Origin: Bacteroidota bacterium | GTDB lineage: Bacteria; Bacteroidota; Bacteroidia; Chitinophagales; Chitinophagaceae | Assembly: GCA_023415275.1 (NCBI GenBank) | Contig: JAEZLJ010000034.1 | Location: 1-43,445 of the forward strand | Length of the DNA stretch: 43,445 bases | Reading direction: 5' to 3' | Shown here: positions 26,272 through 33,847 of the stretch, in pieces | Position numbering within the stretch: the stretch's first letter is position 1 | How the letters are laid out: each line of letters begins with the position of its first letter | Notes under the pieces: model-generated | Database searches by the model: none | What the model was told of the DNA's origin: nothing | The model's input: only the letters and a program-made list of their open reading frames with translations | Program-made: the position numbers and the translations under genes

Positions 26272-27294
26272 ATGAGCGAAAGAATCCATGCACTGGCTCT
26301 ACATTTGTTTGGCAAAGCAACTATCGAAGAATGTGACCTGTCGGAAGTAAAAGGATTGGCACAACGTTATCCATATTTTGCTCCCGCCCAATTTCTCTTG
26401 CTCGAAAAATTGAAACAGGAAAGATCTGACCTGTACGATGCTCAATTGCAGAAATCAATTCTTTATTATCCTGATCCGCTGGGGTTTCAGTATTTTATCA
26501 ATGCTGACAGGTATTATACTGAATTTAGTTTTGATGAGCCTCAAGCTGCAGTGGAAGACATTAAAGAACTCCCGCAATTTGAAGAAGAATTACCCTCTAT
26601 TCCTGAAGAGGTACAGCCCATTCATGAAGCGGATATAACTGCTACAATAGAGACTGACCATTTTGCCGAAGCTGGAGCCATTCAACCTACCGACCTGCAA
26701 AGCCAGGAGGTAACTGAAATGGAAGCTGTTAGCCATGAAACTCAAAACCAGGTAACTGAAATTAACAACCAACAGCCTGTTGACCATAATGAAATAAACA
26801 ACATAGACCAGGAAACAGGAACTGAAGTTGCCATTTCGGAACAAACAGATACTATACCCTTACCCGGTTTGAAGGAAACAGGCCTGTTAAAAGACCAGTT
26901 GAATGCACCCGTAAAGGATACAGGTATCAGCTTTGAACCTTTCCACACTGTGGACTATTTTGCTTCACAGGGTATCAAGATCTCGCAGGAAGAATTGCCC
27001 AGGGATAAATTTGGAAAACAGGTAAAGAGCTTTACGGAATGGTTAAAGACAATGAAGCGGCTTCCGGCTGTTCAACTGGGAACTTCAGTAGATGCCAGCT
27101 CTGAGAACAAGGTCCAGAATATGGCCATGAATTCTATACACGATGCCAGTGTATGGACAGAAGCCATGGCAGAAGTATGGATCAAGCAGGGAAATACTCA
27201 AAAAGCTATAGAAGTTTATAACAAATTAAGTTTGCTTAATCCCTCCAAAAGGGCTTATTTTGCAACGAAAATTGAAAATTTAAAGTATTCCTGA
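26272..27294 (+). CDS. Hypothetical protein with acidic linker and C-terminal TPR-like helices
   Basis: This 340-residue protein has no signal peptide or membrane segment. Residues 1-90 form a helical domain (HALALHLFGKATIEECDLSEVKGLAQRYPYF in part, then FLLLEKLKQ). Residues about 90-215 are low-complexity, rich in Glu, Gln, Thr and Asn. The C-terminus carries a conserved block (FKSFTEWLKTMKRLP-like, residues about 240-263) and a TPR-like pair (AEVWIKQGNTQKAIEVYNKLS). I recognise this as a Bacteroidota protein commonly next to secG but know no function for it. It lies 12 bases after lptE and 1 base before secG, so co-expression is likely. Confidence 0.82.
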   Translation: MSERIHALALHLFGKATIEECDLSEVKGLAQRYPYFAPAQFLLLEKLKQERSDLYDAQLQKSILYYPDPLGFQYFINADRYYTEFSFDEPQAAVEDIKELPQFEEELPSIPEEVQPIHEADITATIETDHFAEAGAIQPTDLQSQEVTEMEAVSHETQNQVTEINNQQPVDHNEINNIDQETGTEVAISEQTDTIPLPGLKETGLLKDQLNAPVKDTGISFEPFHTVDYFASQGIKISQEELPRDKFGKQVKSFTEWLKTMKRLPAVQLGTSVDASSENKVQNMAMNSIHDASVWTEAMAEVWIKQGNTQKAIEVYNKLSLLNPSKRAYFATKIENLKYS

Positions 27295-27295
27295 T

Positions 27296-27655
27296 ATGAC
27301 CTTGTTATTCGTTATCCTGATTATTTTGGCTTGTGTGATATTAAGTCTGATCGTTTTGGTTCAAAACCCCAAGGGTGGCGGACTGGCTGGAAGCATTGGC
27401 GGTTTTAGCACCCAATTCATGGGAGTCAAGCAAACTACTGATGTTTTGGAAAAAGGTACCTGGATCTTTGCTGCAGTCATTGGCATTCTTTGCCTGGTAT
27501 CCACTTTCTTTATTTCTGGTGGCCGGCAGGTACGTGATCGTATTGATAATGTAACCAATGGTCCGGTTCCGGCGCAACAGCCAGCACAACAACCACAGCA
27601 GGCTCCTAACACAGGCACTTTTCCTGCACAACCACAGAACAGCCCTAATAAGTAA
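27296..27655 (+). CDS. secG: Protein-export membrane protein SecG
   Basis: This small SecYEG translocon subunit has two transmembrane helices, at about 2-22 (LLFVILIILACVILSLIVLVQ) and about 55-75 (WIFAAVIGILCLVSTFFISGG). Between them is the conserved loop NPKGGGLAGSIGG with FMGVKQTTDVLEKGTW. The C-terminal tail of about 40 residues is rich in Gln, Pro and Ala, common in Bacteroidota SecG. It is the last gene of the miaB operon, and a strong terminator follows 22 bases after the stop. Confidence 0.95.
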   Translation: MTLLFVILIILACVILSLIVLVQNPKGGGLAGSIGGFSTQFMGVKQTTDVLEKGTWIFAAVIGILCLVSTFFISGGRQVRDRIDNVTNGPVPAQQPAQQPQQAPNTGTFPAQPQNSPNK

Positions 27656-27677
27656 AAAGTTTTTCATAACGATATTA

Positions 27678-27714
27678 AATGAAAAAGCCGCTTATTTTAA
27701 GTGGCTTTTTCATT
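27678..27714 (+). terminator. Terminator of the miaB-secG operon
   Basis: AATGAAAAAGCC (27678-27689) pairs with GGCTTTTTCATT (27703-27714), with an inner loop GCTTATTTTAAGT. The 12-bp stem is perfect. The A and T runs would allow function on both strands. Confidence 0.9.
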
Positions 27715-28059
27715 TCTTTCAATCAATCCATAAATTATTTAGTGTGGGCACACCATTTTTGTTATCTGAATTTGTACATATCTCCAGGCCTTTTAGCAGG
27801 TAAAACCAGCCATCACACTATCCCGACCTCCTAGCCCTTCAATATTTATCATTTAACATTAGAGGTTTGTATTGAAATGCCATATGCTAATTAAAATCGA
27901 TTGCTATTATTTAGAGTTATCTAGAAAGAATTGAATTTATCAAGATGAGGAGTTATCAGGCGAAATCCATATGTTATTAAGATAATTCGATAATATTGTA
28001 TTTATAGGTAAAAATCGTAATCTAAATAATTGCATTGATTCCCAAACTAACTCAAAAAC
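27715..28059. other. Intergenic region, AT-rich, nothing recognised
   Basis: About 345 bases between the secG terminator and the amidohydrolase stop. It is very AT-rich. No ORF with coding character, hairpin terminator for the amidohydrolase gene or known RNA was seen. It marks the left edge of the accessory block. Confidence 0.6.
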
Positions 28060-29964
28060 TTAATTAGAATCTTTTGACGCAAGTAAGAAATTATTTAAAT
28101 ACATTCTTCCGTTTTTCATTGTCCATTCTACTCTTCTTGTATCGCTAATCTTCTTCACAGGATCACCGTTTATCAAAATAAAATCAGCCTCAGCTCCAAC
28201 TCTAATTTGTCCATATGTGTTTTCCAAGTTGCAAACTTTTGCTGCATTGTAGGTGGCAATTTTTAAAACTTCATTAGCCGGAATACCTGCCTCATTATAA
28301 ATTTCCAATTCTCGTTGTAAACCGCTCCCGGCACCTCCATCTGTGCCGGCAACCAATACAATACCATTGTCAAATAGTAACTTAACCATTTTCTTTGTTG
28401 CATTGAATGAAGCAAGGTATGCAGGCCTTTCTTCCTCAGTTCCAATGCTGGATGAACCGGTCCATAGAGTTTCGTACACCCGAAGGGTTGGATCGTGTAC
28501 CACGGATTTTTTCTTCATTAATCGTACAAACGATTTAACCTCCCTGCTTTCCAAATTGATAGTTCCTGCAAGCAGTGCCGGAAGTTTCATACGAAGCAGT
28601 CCGTTCGTTGCCAGCGTATCTGCGCCCATAAAATTTAAAAAGATCATATTGTTATGAGTTATCTCATCATAACCTGCATTAATTGCCTGGGTAGCATTCA
28701 TGTACGCTGGCACATGTCCCGCAACACGCATTCGCAACGAATGCGCGTGTTCAGTTATTAGCCTCACCCAGTTGGGTTTAATGGAACTATACAGTTTTAT
28801 TTGGTTGTACCCCTTTTGGTGATAATAATCAACCGCTTTTAAGGCTTCCTCTAAAGTGCGAACAATTTTGCCAACGGGACCTTGCAACGAGTCTTCCTTA
28901 TCTATAAAACCTGATAGATAACTAATGTCCGGTCCTAATAGCTCATTGCTCCTTATTTGTTGTTGCCAATTTTGAATAAGAAAACTATTACCCATGTCAC
29001 GAACATGAGTCACTCCACTTGCCAAATACGAAATGCCTTCTGACTTATTGTAATGACTGTGCATATCCCACAATCCCGGCATCAGGAATTTTCCATTTGC
29101 ATCAATGGTGGAATCTGCCCGGATCTTTCTTTTTTGGTTGCTGGGAAAAATAGAAATGATTTTTCCATTCAACAATTCTAAGGACATGTTTTGCTGAACA
29201 TAAGCCTTCGAAGAGTGAAACAAATTTGTGTGAGTGATAAGCAGGTGTTTTTTTATCGGTTCCGAAAATAGATTTGCCTGGTGCTTCAAATCATCGGCAC
29301 CAGCCATATCCGCTATAACGGCTAAGGTATCTATCCACTTTTCATAACCTTTTAATATAACACCGTTCCCTGCAAAAAAGTGCAAATCATCGGTAAGCCA
29401 TAGTTGCAATGGTGCTGGATCTCTATTGAAATATAATTCAAATAGTTTGAGCGATGCTCCCTTGCCACCCAATGAAATACTTTTCGTTACAGATGCACTC
29501 TTTAAAAAAGTCGTATTGCCAAAAAAATTGACTGCAGAATAATTTGGTTGCTTTAACAGCCATTTTAATTTTAATTCAAAAACCCCCGGGGCGGCTGAAA
29601 GGCTATATAGTTGGTTATTGTATTTTACAGAATTTGTATCATTGTTGGTGATCCAAACTGCGGAGTCGTTTTCGATAAAATATTTGAATGAGAATGGGTT
29701 TTTGTGATAGTCGACTCCACTTGAACTTGCCGTAATAATCTGACCTTTTTCATCTGTCCGGATAGTCTGATGATAATTTTCGCCTCTTCCTCGGTCATTA
29801 TAAAAATAGATGTAGTGAAACTCGTTACTGTTTTCCTTCCAAGTCTTTTGCTCTCCGGCTATATATCCATTTATTACTACTGAATAAAATGAGGTATCAG
29901 TCTTTTGTGCTGAGGTATAATTGGTGTAGAAAAAAGAAAATGTCCAAAAAAAAACCGATCGCAT
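28060..29964 (-). CDS. Exported amidohydrolase with an extra N-terminal domain
   Basis: This 634-residue protein has a probable signal peptide ending near TSAQ (residue 20). Residues about 22-235 form a beta-rich domain of unknown function (FYSVVINGYIAGEQKTW, FHYIYFYNDRGRGENYHQT). From about 240 onward it is a metal-dependent amidohydrolase of the imidazolonepropionase/prolidase type. Candidate metal ligands are His302 and His304 (DMHSH), Lys390 (NQIKLYSS), His417 (AGHVPA), His437 (ITHNN) and Asp542 (AGTDGG). The usual C-terminal small-domain motif VGAEADFILINGDP is present. The substrate may be a dipeptide or cyclic amide, which cannot be told here. It stands alone and has no clear promoter box. 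Confidence 0.88.
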   Translation of the reverse strand: MRSVFFWTFSFFYTNYTSAQKTDTSFYSVVINGYIAGEQKTWKENSNEFHYIYFYNDRGRGENYHQTIRTDEKGQIITASSSGVDYHKNPFSFKYFIENDSAVWITNNDTNSVKYNNQLYSLSAAPGVFELKLKWLLKQPNYSAVNFFGNTTFLKSASVTKSISLGGKGASLKLFELYFNRDPAPLQLWLTDDLHFFAGNGVILKGYEKWIDTLAVIADMAGADDLKHQANLFSEPIKKHLLITHTNLFHSSKAYVQQNMSLELLNGKIISIFPSNQKRKIRADSTIDANGKFLMPGLWDMHSHYNKSEGISYLASGVTHVRDMGNSFLIQNWQQQIRSNELLGPDISYLSGFIDKEDSLQGPVGKIVRTLEEALKAVDYYHQKGYNQIKLYSSIKPNWVRLITEHAHSLRMRVAGHVPAYMNATQAINAGYDEITHNNMIFLNFMGADTLATNGLLRMKLPALLAGTINLESREVKSFVRLMKKKSVVHDPTLRVYETLWTGSSSIGTEEERPAYLASFNATKKMVKLLFDNGIVLVAGTDGGAGSGLQRELEIYNEAGIPANEVLKIATYNAAKVCNLENTYGQIRVGAEADFILINGDPVKKISDTRRVEWTMKNGRMYLNNFLLASKDSN

Positions 29965-30366
29965 TTCAGAAGTAGTTTTTACAATTCAAGGAAAGAACTT
30001 GCGGCCAACGTCCGGAACTTTGGAAAGGTTGAAAAATAGAATTCCTTCTGCCTGGCCTTGGCCGTATCATAAATTTAATATGGCCAATGTACAAAAGCTC
30101 AATAGAATTGCAAAACCCGAAGGCTAATTCCCAAACCCGGTTTTACAAAAGCTCAGGTTGAAAGTAAACCTACATTAGCCATCCGGGACTAACTGTACTT
30201 TTTCTTCCCCCACGGGTCTCACTTGCCACCTGGCAAGTTGACTCGCGGTTGTATAACAAACAACAAGGATAATTAAACATGACTATCACAAACGAATATT
30301 TCCCTCAATCAGGATAGTCATCAACATTCTAGCACATTCCTGGGTGAATTACGAAAAAGGCTATTC
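29965..30366. other. Intergenic region with repeat copy 1 and short repeats
   Basis: About 400 bases without a gene. It contains copy 1 of the palindromic repeat (30201-30260), an 11-base direct repeat ACAAAAGCTCA at 30091 and 30145, and an imperfect palindrome AACTTTGGAAAGGTT at about 30017-30040. A weak hairpin with a T run (30354-30376, minus strand) overlaps the end of the next gene and could terminate it. Confidence 0.55.
30201..30260 (+). repeat. Intergenic palindromic repeat, copy 1
   Basis: Left arm CACGGGTCTCACTTGCC, right arm GGCAAGTTGACTCGCGG, preceded by a pyrimidine tract TTTTTCTTCCCC and followed by TTGTATAA. It shares the right arm exactly with copy 3. Confidence 0.8.
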
Positions 30367-30954
30367 TTACCTCTTTGGTATGGTAAGCGTGAAGGAAAGC
30401 CCAATTGCATTAGCTGAATAAGAGTGATTATTTTGGTCTTTATAGGTCATTGCCGTGTAGCTAATACCTATTCCACTATAGGCCACCTCGAATGTCGGAC
30501 CTGTTGCACTATTAAAGCTAATGTCTTCCCCGAGGCCATCTGTCTTAAATCGAATAGCCTGGTGCGTAGCAATTCCGGCACCCAAACGCAGTTTCTTAGT
30601 GGCCATCCAATTGGCAGTGAACTGTATTGGCACGCGGGTTAATCGGATGTGTACATTATCAGCCTTGGTGGTTACATATTTATATCCCACTGTAGCATGG
30701 AATAGCAAGCTCTCTACATTTGGCATCTGAAATTCCCCGCCAATGGCAATTGAACCGCCTTGCCCAGCCTTCACAGATTGTTTCTCTCCATTGGTAAAAT
30801 AAACTTCAGCGACGTTGTCACCACCCAGTTCAAGTGCACCTCTAATTAAAAACCGAACAGCAGAACCCTTTTTTTCATTGTTTTGGGCAAAGGAATGATA
30901 ATAAGATGCAAAAAATAAAAATGAAAGCAACGTTAGTTTTTTACAGGTTTTCAT
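30367..30954 (-). CDS. Small outer-membrane beta-barrel-like protein
   Basis: This 195-residue protein has a signal peptide (LTLLSFLFFASYYHSFAQ). The mature part shows alternating, aromatic-ended strands (FLIRGALELGGDNVAEVYF, FHATVGYKYVTTK, GIGISYTAMTY) and ends in GLSFTLTIPKR. This fits an eight- to ten-stranded barrel or porin-like family, but no named family is recognised. A -7 box lies 19 bases upstream of the ATG. The gene is flanked on both sides by copies of the palindromic repeat. Its function is unknown. Confidence 0.72.
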   Translation of the reverse strand: MKTCKKLTLLSFLFFASYYHSFAQNNEKKGSAVRFLIRGALELGGDNVAEVYFTNGEKQSVKAGQGGSIAIGGEFQMPNVESLLFHATVGYKYVTTKADNVHIRLTRVPIQFTANWMATKKLRLGAGIATHQAIRFKTDGLGEDISFNSATGPTFEVAYSGIGISYTAMTYKDQNNHSYSANAIGLSFTLTIPKR

Positions 30955-30973
30955 GGTTTAGATTAAATGTGCT

Positions 30974-30981
30974 CAAATATA
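30974..30981 (-). promoter_or_regulatory. -7 box (TATATTTG) for the small barrel gene
   Basis: On the minus strand this reads TATATTTG, an exact TAnnTTTG match, 19 bases before the ATG at 30954. The local AT-richness lowers confidence. Confidence 0.4.
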
Positions 30982-31035
30982 TTTAAATATAACATTGAGG
31001 CTTCTAACACAATATTCTTCGCCCACGATGCTCAC

Positions 31036-31090
31036 TTTTCTTACCCGCGTGTCTCACTTGCCCCAGGCAACCTGACCCGTAGCAAATAAA
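31036..31090 (+). repeat. Intergenic palindromic repeat, copy 2 (diverged)
   Basis: Left arm CCCGCGTGTCTCACTTGCC is intact, preceded by CTTTTCTTA. The right arm has drifted to AGGCAACCTGACCCGT. It lies between the barrel gene and the DUF3667 gene in the same orientation as copies 1 and 3. Confidence 0.75.
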
Positions 31091-31423
31091 TCTCAATATT
31101 TGTCATTCCCCTGCCCCACCGTCCCGATAGTCCCTTCTCTTAATCCGAAAGCACGTTCCCAATAAAAAAGCCTCTCCCACCTAATTCCTTCGAATTCATC
31201 ATTCTATGTATATCTGCTCTGTGGTTATTTTTTCCCTATTGTCCCTTCCATTAATCTTAAATCATGTCATAAAACAAGGGCCTCTTCACCCTACAAAACC
31301 ATAAATAATAAACCATAAGCCAGAAACTGCTAGTTTTTTTATCTAAGGCATTTATTTTACTATCTGCTTCACGTTCCCGACTTCCCGAAGTTTTTTAAAA
31401 TGTATTAAAAACAATAGCCACAC
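31091..31423. other. Intergenic region with short degenerate repeats
   Basis: About 330 bases without a gene. It holds a CCATAAATAATAAACC-type element (31291-31329) and a GACTTCCCGAAGTTTTTT element (about 31379-31396). The latter contains the small palindrome ACTTCCCGAAGT followed by a T run. Confidence 0.5.
31291..31329 (+). repeat. CCATAAAnAATAAA-type intergenic repeat, copy 1
   Basis: The segment contains CCTACAAAACCATAAATAAT, then AAACCATAAGCCAGAAAC. It resembles elements at 33703-33727 and 41341-41380. Confidence 0.5.
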
Positions 31424-32167
31424 TTAATATTTAAAAATAAGATTAGCAACAATTGGAGTTAACTTGGTATTGACTAGAATTCCAATAACAAGACATACGA
31501 GGATCCTTGGTATCAAAAATTTTATTTTCTGGTGCCTAAAAAGCATTGTGAAGCAGTAAAGCGCCCAAATAACGCTTACTATTTTGACTTGCAAGGGAAA
31601 ATTGTTGGTTAAAAAATTCGATCTAAATAATAGCCCCTTTATCATAATCTGGAGGGAAATAAGAATTTCCACTGCAGCAAAAGAATATAAAATAACTATA
31701 AAGGTCTCTATGTAATTTAGTTTGGAACGTGCGACGATTAACCATAAAGCGATCGATAAAATCGGGAATAGCAATAGTCCAAACAACGCAGTATGTTTCA
31801 CGATATAGGTGCCAACCTCAACGTCAGTACGCAAATTCTTGTAGCCCATTATTGAAACTGTAAATTGATAAATGAGTAAATGAATAGTTACCCATATAAG
31901 AAAGAGGCTTAGAGGTTTAAAATACTTTATTCTTTTTCCTTTTAAGTATTCACCAATTACGATTTCTGGCCGAATTAACAGCTTAAATGAAGTATTGATG
32001 AAAGACTTTTCGATGTGACTAAAAAAATGAAGGAGTTCGTATACCAGTGAATTCCATGTTAGCTTTGACACTTCCTTCCTTTGCCCACAATTAGAACAGA
32101 AATTTCCATTCACAATAGCATTACAGTTTAAGCATCTCGTTTCGTTGATAGTATTGGCGGAAGTCAT
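31424..32167 (-). CDS. DUF3667 family membrane protein
   Basis: This is a protein of about 247 residues. The N-terminal zinc-ribbon-like pair CLNC and CSNCGQ (near residues 12-28) and the following segment WNSLVYELLHFFSHIEKSF then RPEIVIGEYLKGKR are the signature of DUF3667. Four hydrophobic helices follow (PLSLFLIWVTIHLLIYQF, ALFGLLLFPILSIALWLIV, FIVILYSFAAVEILISLQ, VKIVSVIWALYCFTMLF). I take the ATG ending at 32167; the frame back to a TTG at 32188 is unlikely. The gene is AT-rich, is bracketed by copies 2 and 3 of the palindromic repeat, and has no known function. Confidence 0.87.
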   Translation of the reverse strand: MTSANTINETRCLNCNAIVNGNFCSNCGQRKEVSKLTWNSLVYELLHFFSHIEKSFINTSFKLLIRPEIVIGEYLKGKRIKYFKPLSLFLIWVTIHLLIYQFTVSIMGYKNLRTDVEVGTYIVKHTALFGLLLFPILSIALWLIVARSKLNYIETFIVILYSFAAVEILISLQIMIKGLLFRSNFLTNNFPLQVKIVSVIWALYCFTMLFRHQKIKFLIPRILVCLVIGILVNTKLTPIVANLIFKY

Positions 32168-32621
32168 ACTAAAAATTGCTGGAAACAATTATTATGCAAA
32201 ATTCCTGTATCCTATCAAATATATAAGAGGCAAACTCAATTAATAAACACTAAAAATTCAAGGAAGAGATTAAAAAAAGCTTTGAAATTGCCTTTCTGGC
32301 AATATTAAAATTGTTTAACCCCTGGAACCCAAGACAAATTCTCTTCCCCCCGCGTGTCTCACTTGCTTCCAGGCAAGTTGACTCGCGGGTTGTATAATAA
32401 ACTATCAGAAGGAGAAATAACCAGGACTACCATAATACTGTAGTTACCCTATTAAATAAAATATCTGTTTAACCCTAAATCCAACAGGATATCAGAACAG
32501 ATAATAAATTTACAGAGCTTGAGAAAGTTTGGTATATTCATAGTCTTCCGCACTTATTAAAGCAACTGCCACGCTCCTTTCTGGAAAACTTCATATTTCC
32601 TAATTAAACAATTAAACATTT
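32168..32621. other. Intergenic region with repeat copy 3
   Basis: About 450 bases between divergent genes. It contains copy 3 of the palindromic repeat (32340-32400). Promoters for both genes should be here, but no exact TAnnTTTG box was found; GAATTTTG upstream of the DUF3667 gene has one mismatch. Confidence 0.55.
32340..32400 (+). repeat. Intergenic palindromic repeat, copy 3
   Basis: Left arm CCGCGTGTCTCACTTGC, loop TTCC, right arm AGGCAAGTTGACTCGCGG, preceded by CTCTTCCCCC and followed by GTTGTATAA. It is the most symmetrical copy. Confidence 0.82.
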
Positions 32622-33497
32622 ATGAAACGAATCAACCATTTGCAGGGTATGCTTGTCCCTGCGGTATGCTTATTAATCATTACCTCCTGTCAGAAACAGG
32701 TTCAGAAAGACGTGTTAGCTAATAAAGAAACCTTGTCAGCAACCGAAAAGATCATTATGCCCAATTTCTCAAATTCCATAACTTCTTCTGTTGCCAGGGC
32801 CAATGCGCAAGACTACAATACATTTTACGGGCCTGCCGTGCAAATGGGTAATGGCCATGCACGTTCGTGGATCAATATCAGCCGTGCCGATAATAAGCCA
32901 CTAGCCATAGGTATAGAACTGACAGCCAAATCGATGGATGGATTACCTCAGGACCCAATGGATATGGCTGCCAGTACCTTTGTTTTGCCCTTGCATCAGA
33001 AAGCGGCGGCTGTCACTCCATTCGACCATATTACTATCAACTGGAATCCCCATGGGCATGAACCCGAACACATTTACGATGTCCCCCATTTTGATTTGCA
33101 TTTCTATAAAATAAGCCTTGATCAGCAAATGAGCATCACAGGCGTGCCAGGGGCTGCCCCTCCTGCTGGGTACCTTCCTGCATCCTATGTGATACAGGGT
33201 GCTACCGTCCCTCAAATGGGTACCCATTGGCTGGATCCTCATTCACCTGAACTGCCCCCTACCATGGCACCTTTTACTTATACAATGATCTATGGCTCCA
33301 ATAATGGAGAGGTGATCTTTATAGAACCCATGATCACCAGGTCATTTTTATTGTCTGGAACAGCGGTATCAAAGGAGTTCCCCCAACCCATTCATTTTGC
33401 TCCCTCAAATACTTATTACCCGAGCGCATATTCTATATGGACCAATACTTCTAATGAAAGGATATACGTTAGTTTGAATGACTTTGTGTGGAGATAA
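32622..33497 (+). CDS. TTHB210-like/DUF5602 lipoprotein
   Basis: This 291-residue protein has a lipoprotein signal (VPAVCLLIITSC, Cys23). The mature part contains the segments I associate with the TTHB210-like (DUF5602) domain: YGPAVQMGNGHARSWINIS, a metal-like histidine cluster NPHGHEPEHIYDVPHFDLHFY, and GTHWLDPHSPELPP. The histidine- and aspartate-rich HGHEP...PHFDLHFY pattern could bind metal (inference). Function is unknown for the family. The gene is a single unit on plus with a strong terminator 40 bases after its stop. Confidence 0.82.
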   Translation: MKRINHLQGMLVPAVCLLIITSCQKQVQKDVLANKETLSATEKIIMPNFSNSITSSVARANAQDYNTFYGPAVQMGNGHARSWINISRADNKPLAIGIELTAKSMDGLPQDPMDMAASTFVLPLHQKAAAVTPFDHITINWNPHGHEPEHIYDVPHFDLHFYKISLDQQMSITGVPGAAPPAGYLPASYVIQGATVPQMGTHWLDPHSPELPPTMAPFTYTMIYGSNNGEVIFIEPMITRSFLLSGTAVSKEFPQPIHFAPSNTYYPSAYSIWTNTSNERIYVSLNDFVWR

Positions 33498-33537
33498 AAT
33501 AGGAGGTTTTAAAATAACTCCATTACTATTAACTGAT

Positions 33538-33568
33538 AAAGGGTCCTTCCCCGGGAAGTGACCCTTTT
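33538..33568 (+). terminator. Terminator of the TTHB210-like gene
   Basis: AAAGGGTC (33538-33545) and CTTCC pair with GGGAAG and GACCCTTTT (33553-33568). The stem is interrupted by one bulged T. It follows the stop by 40 bases. Confidence 0.85.
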
Positions 33569-33702
33569 ATTATGAAGTGTCTTACTCCTGTTGCGATTCG
33601 CATGTTAAAATTTTTTCCTCCTTACAATGACATTCAAACAGTGAAGTTTTCTGCCTAATCTTTAACCATAAAAGATAGATTGTATTCTATAAATTCTATT
33701 AT

Positions 33703-33727
33703 ACCTAAACAACCATAAACAATAAAT
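33703..33727 (+). repeat. CCATAAAnAATAAA-type intergenic repeat, copy 2
   Basis: The segment contains CCTAAACAACCATAAACAAT, followed by AAA. It lies in the gap between the TTHB210-like gene and the convergent kinase gene (33569-33847), where nothing else was recognised. Confidence 0.5.
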
Positions 33728-33847
33728 ATTGTTCTCTAGTTTACCTAGGAGGGTTTTGAACGTATCCTCATTCGTTTAATCTTATCCAGAGCAAACAAAA
33801 TCATATACCTTACCTGAAAGTGAGAATCTGGTACAGGATCCGGCGCT

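Noticed and set aside
26438..26948. Short frames on both strands inside the 340-residue gene
   Set aside because: These are alternative frames of a low-complexity coding region.
27558..27803. ORF across the secG end and terminator
   Set aside because: It overlaps secG and reads through the terminator hairpin, so it is not a real gene.
30201..32400. The three palindromes as integron attC sites
   Set aside because: The layout is cassette-like, but the paired core sites RYYYAAC and GTTRRRY are not evident at the ends and no integrase gene is present. A REP/MITE-like origin is more likely.
30201..32400. The palindromes as ordinary terminators
   Set aside because: No T run follows the stem on either strand, and two copies lie upstream of the nearest gene's start.
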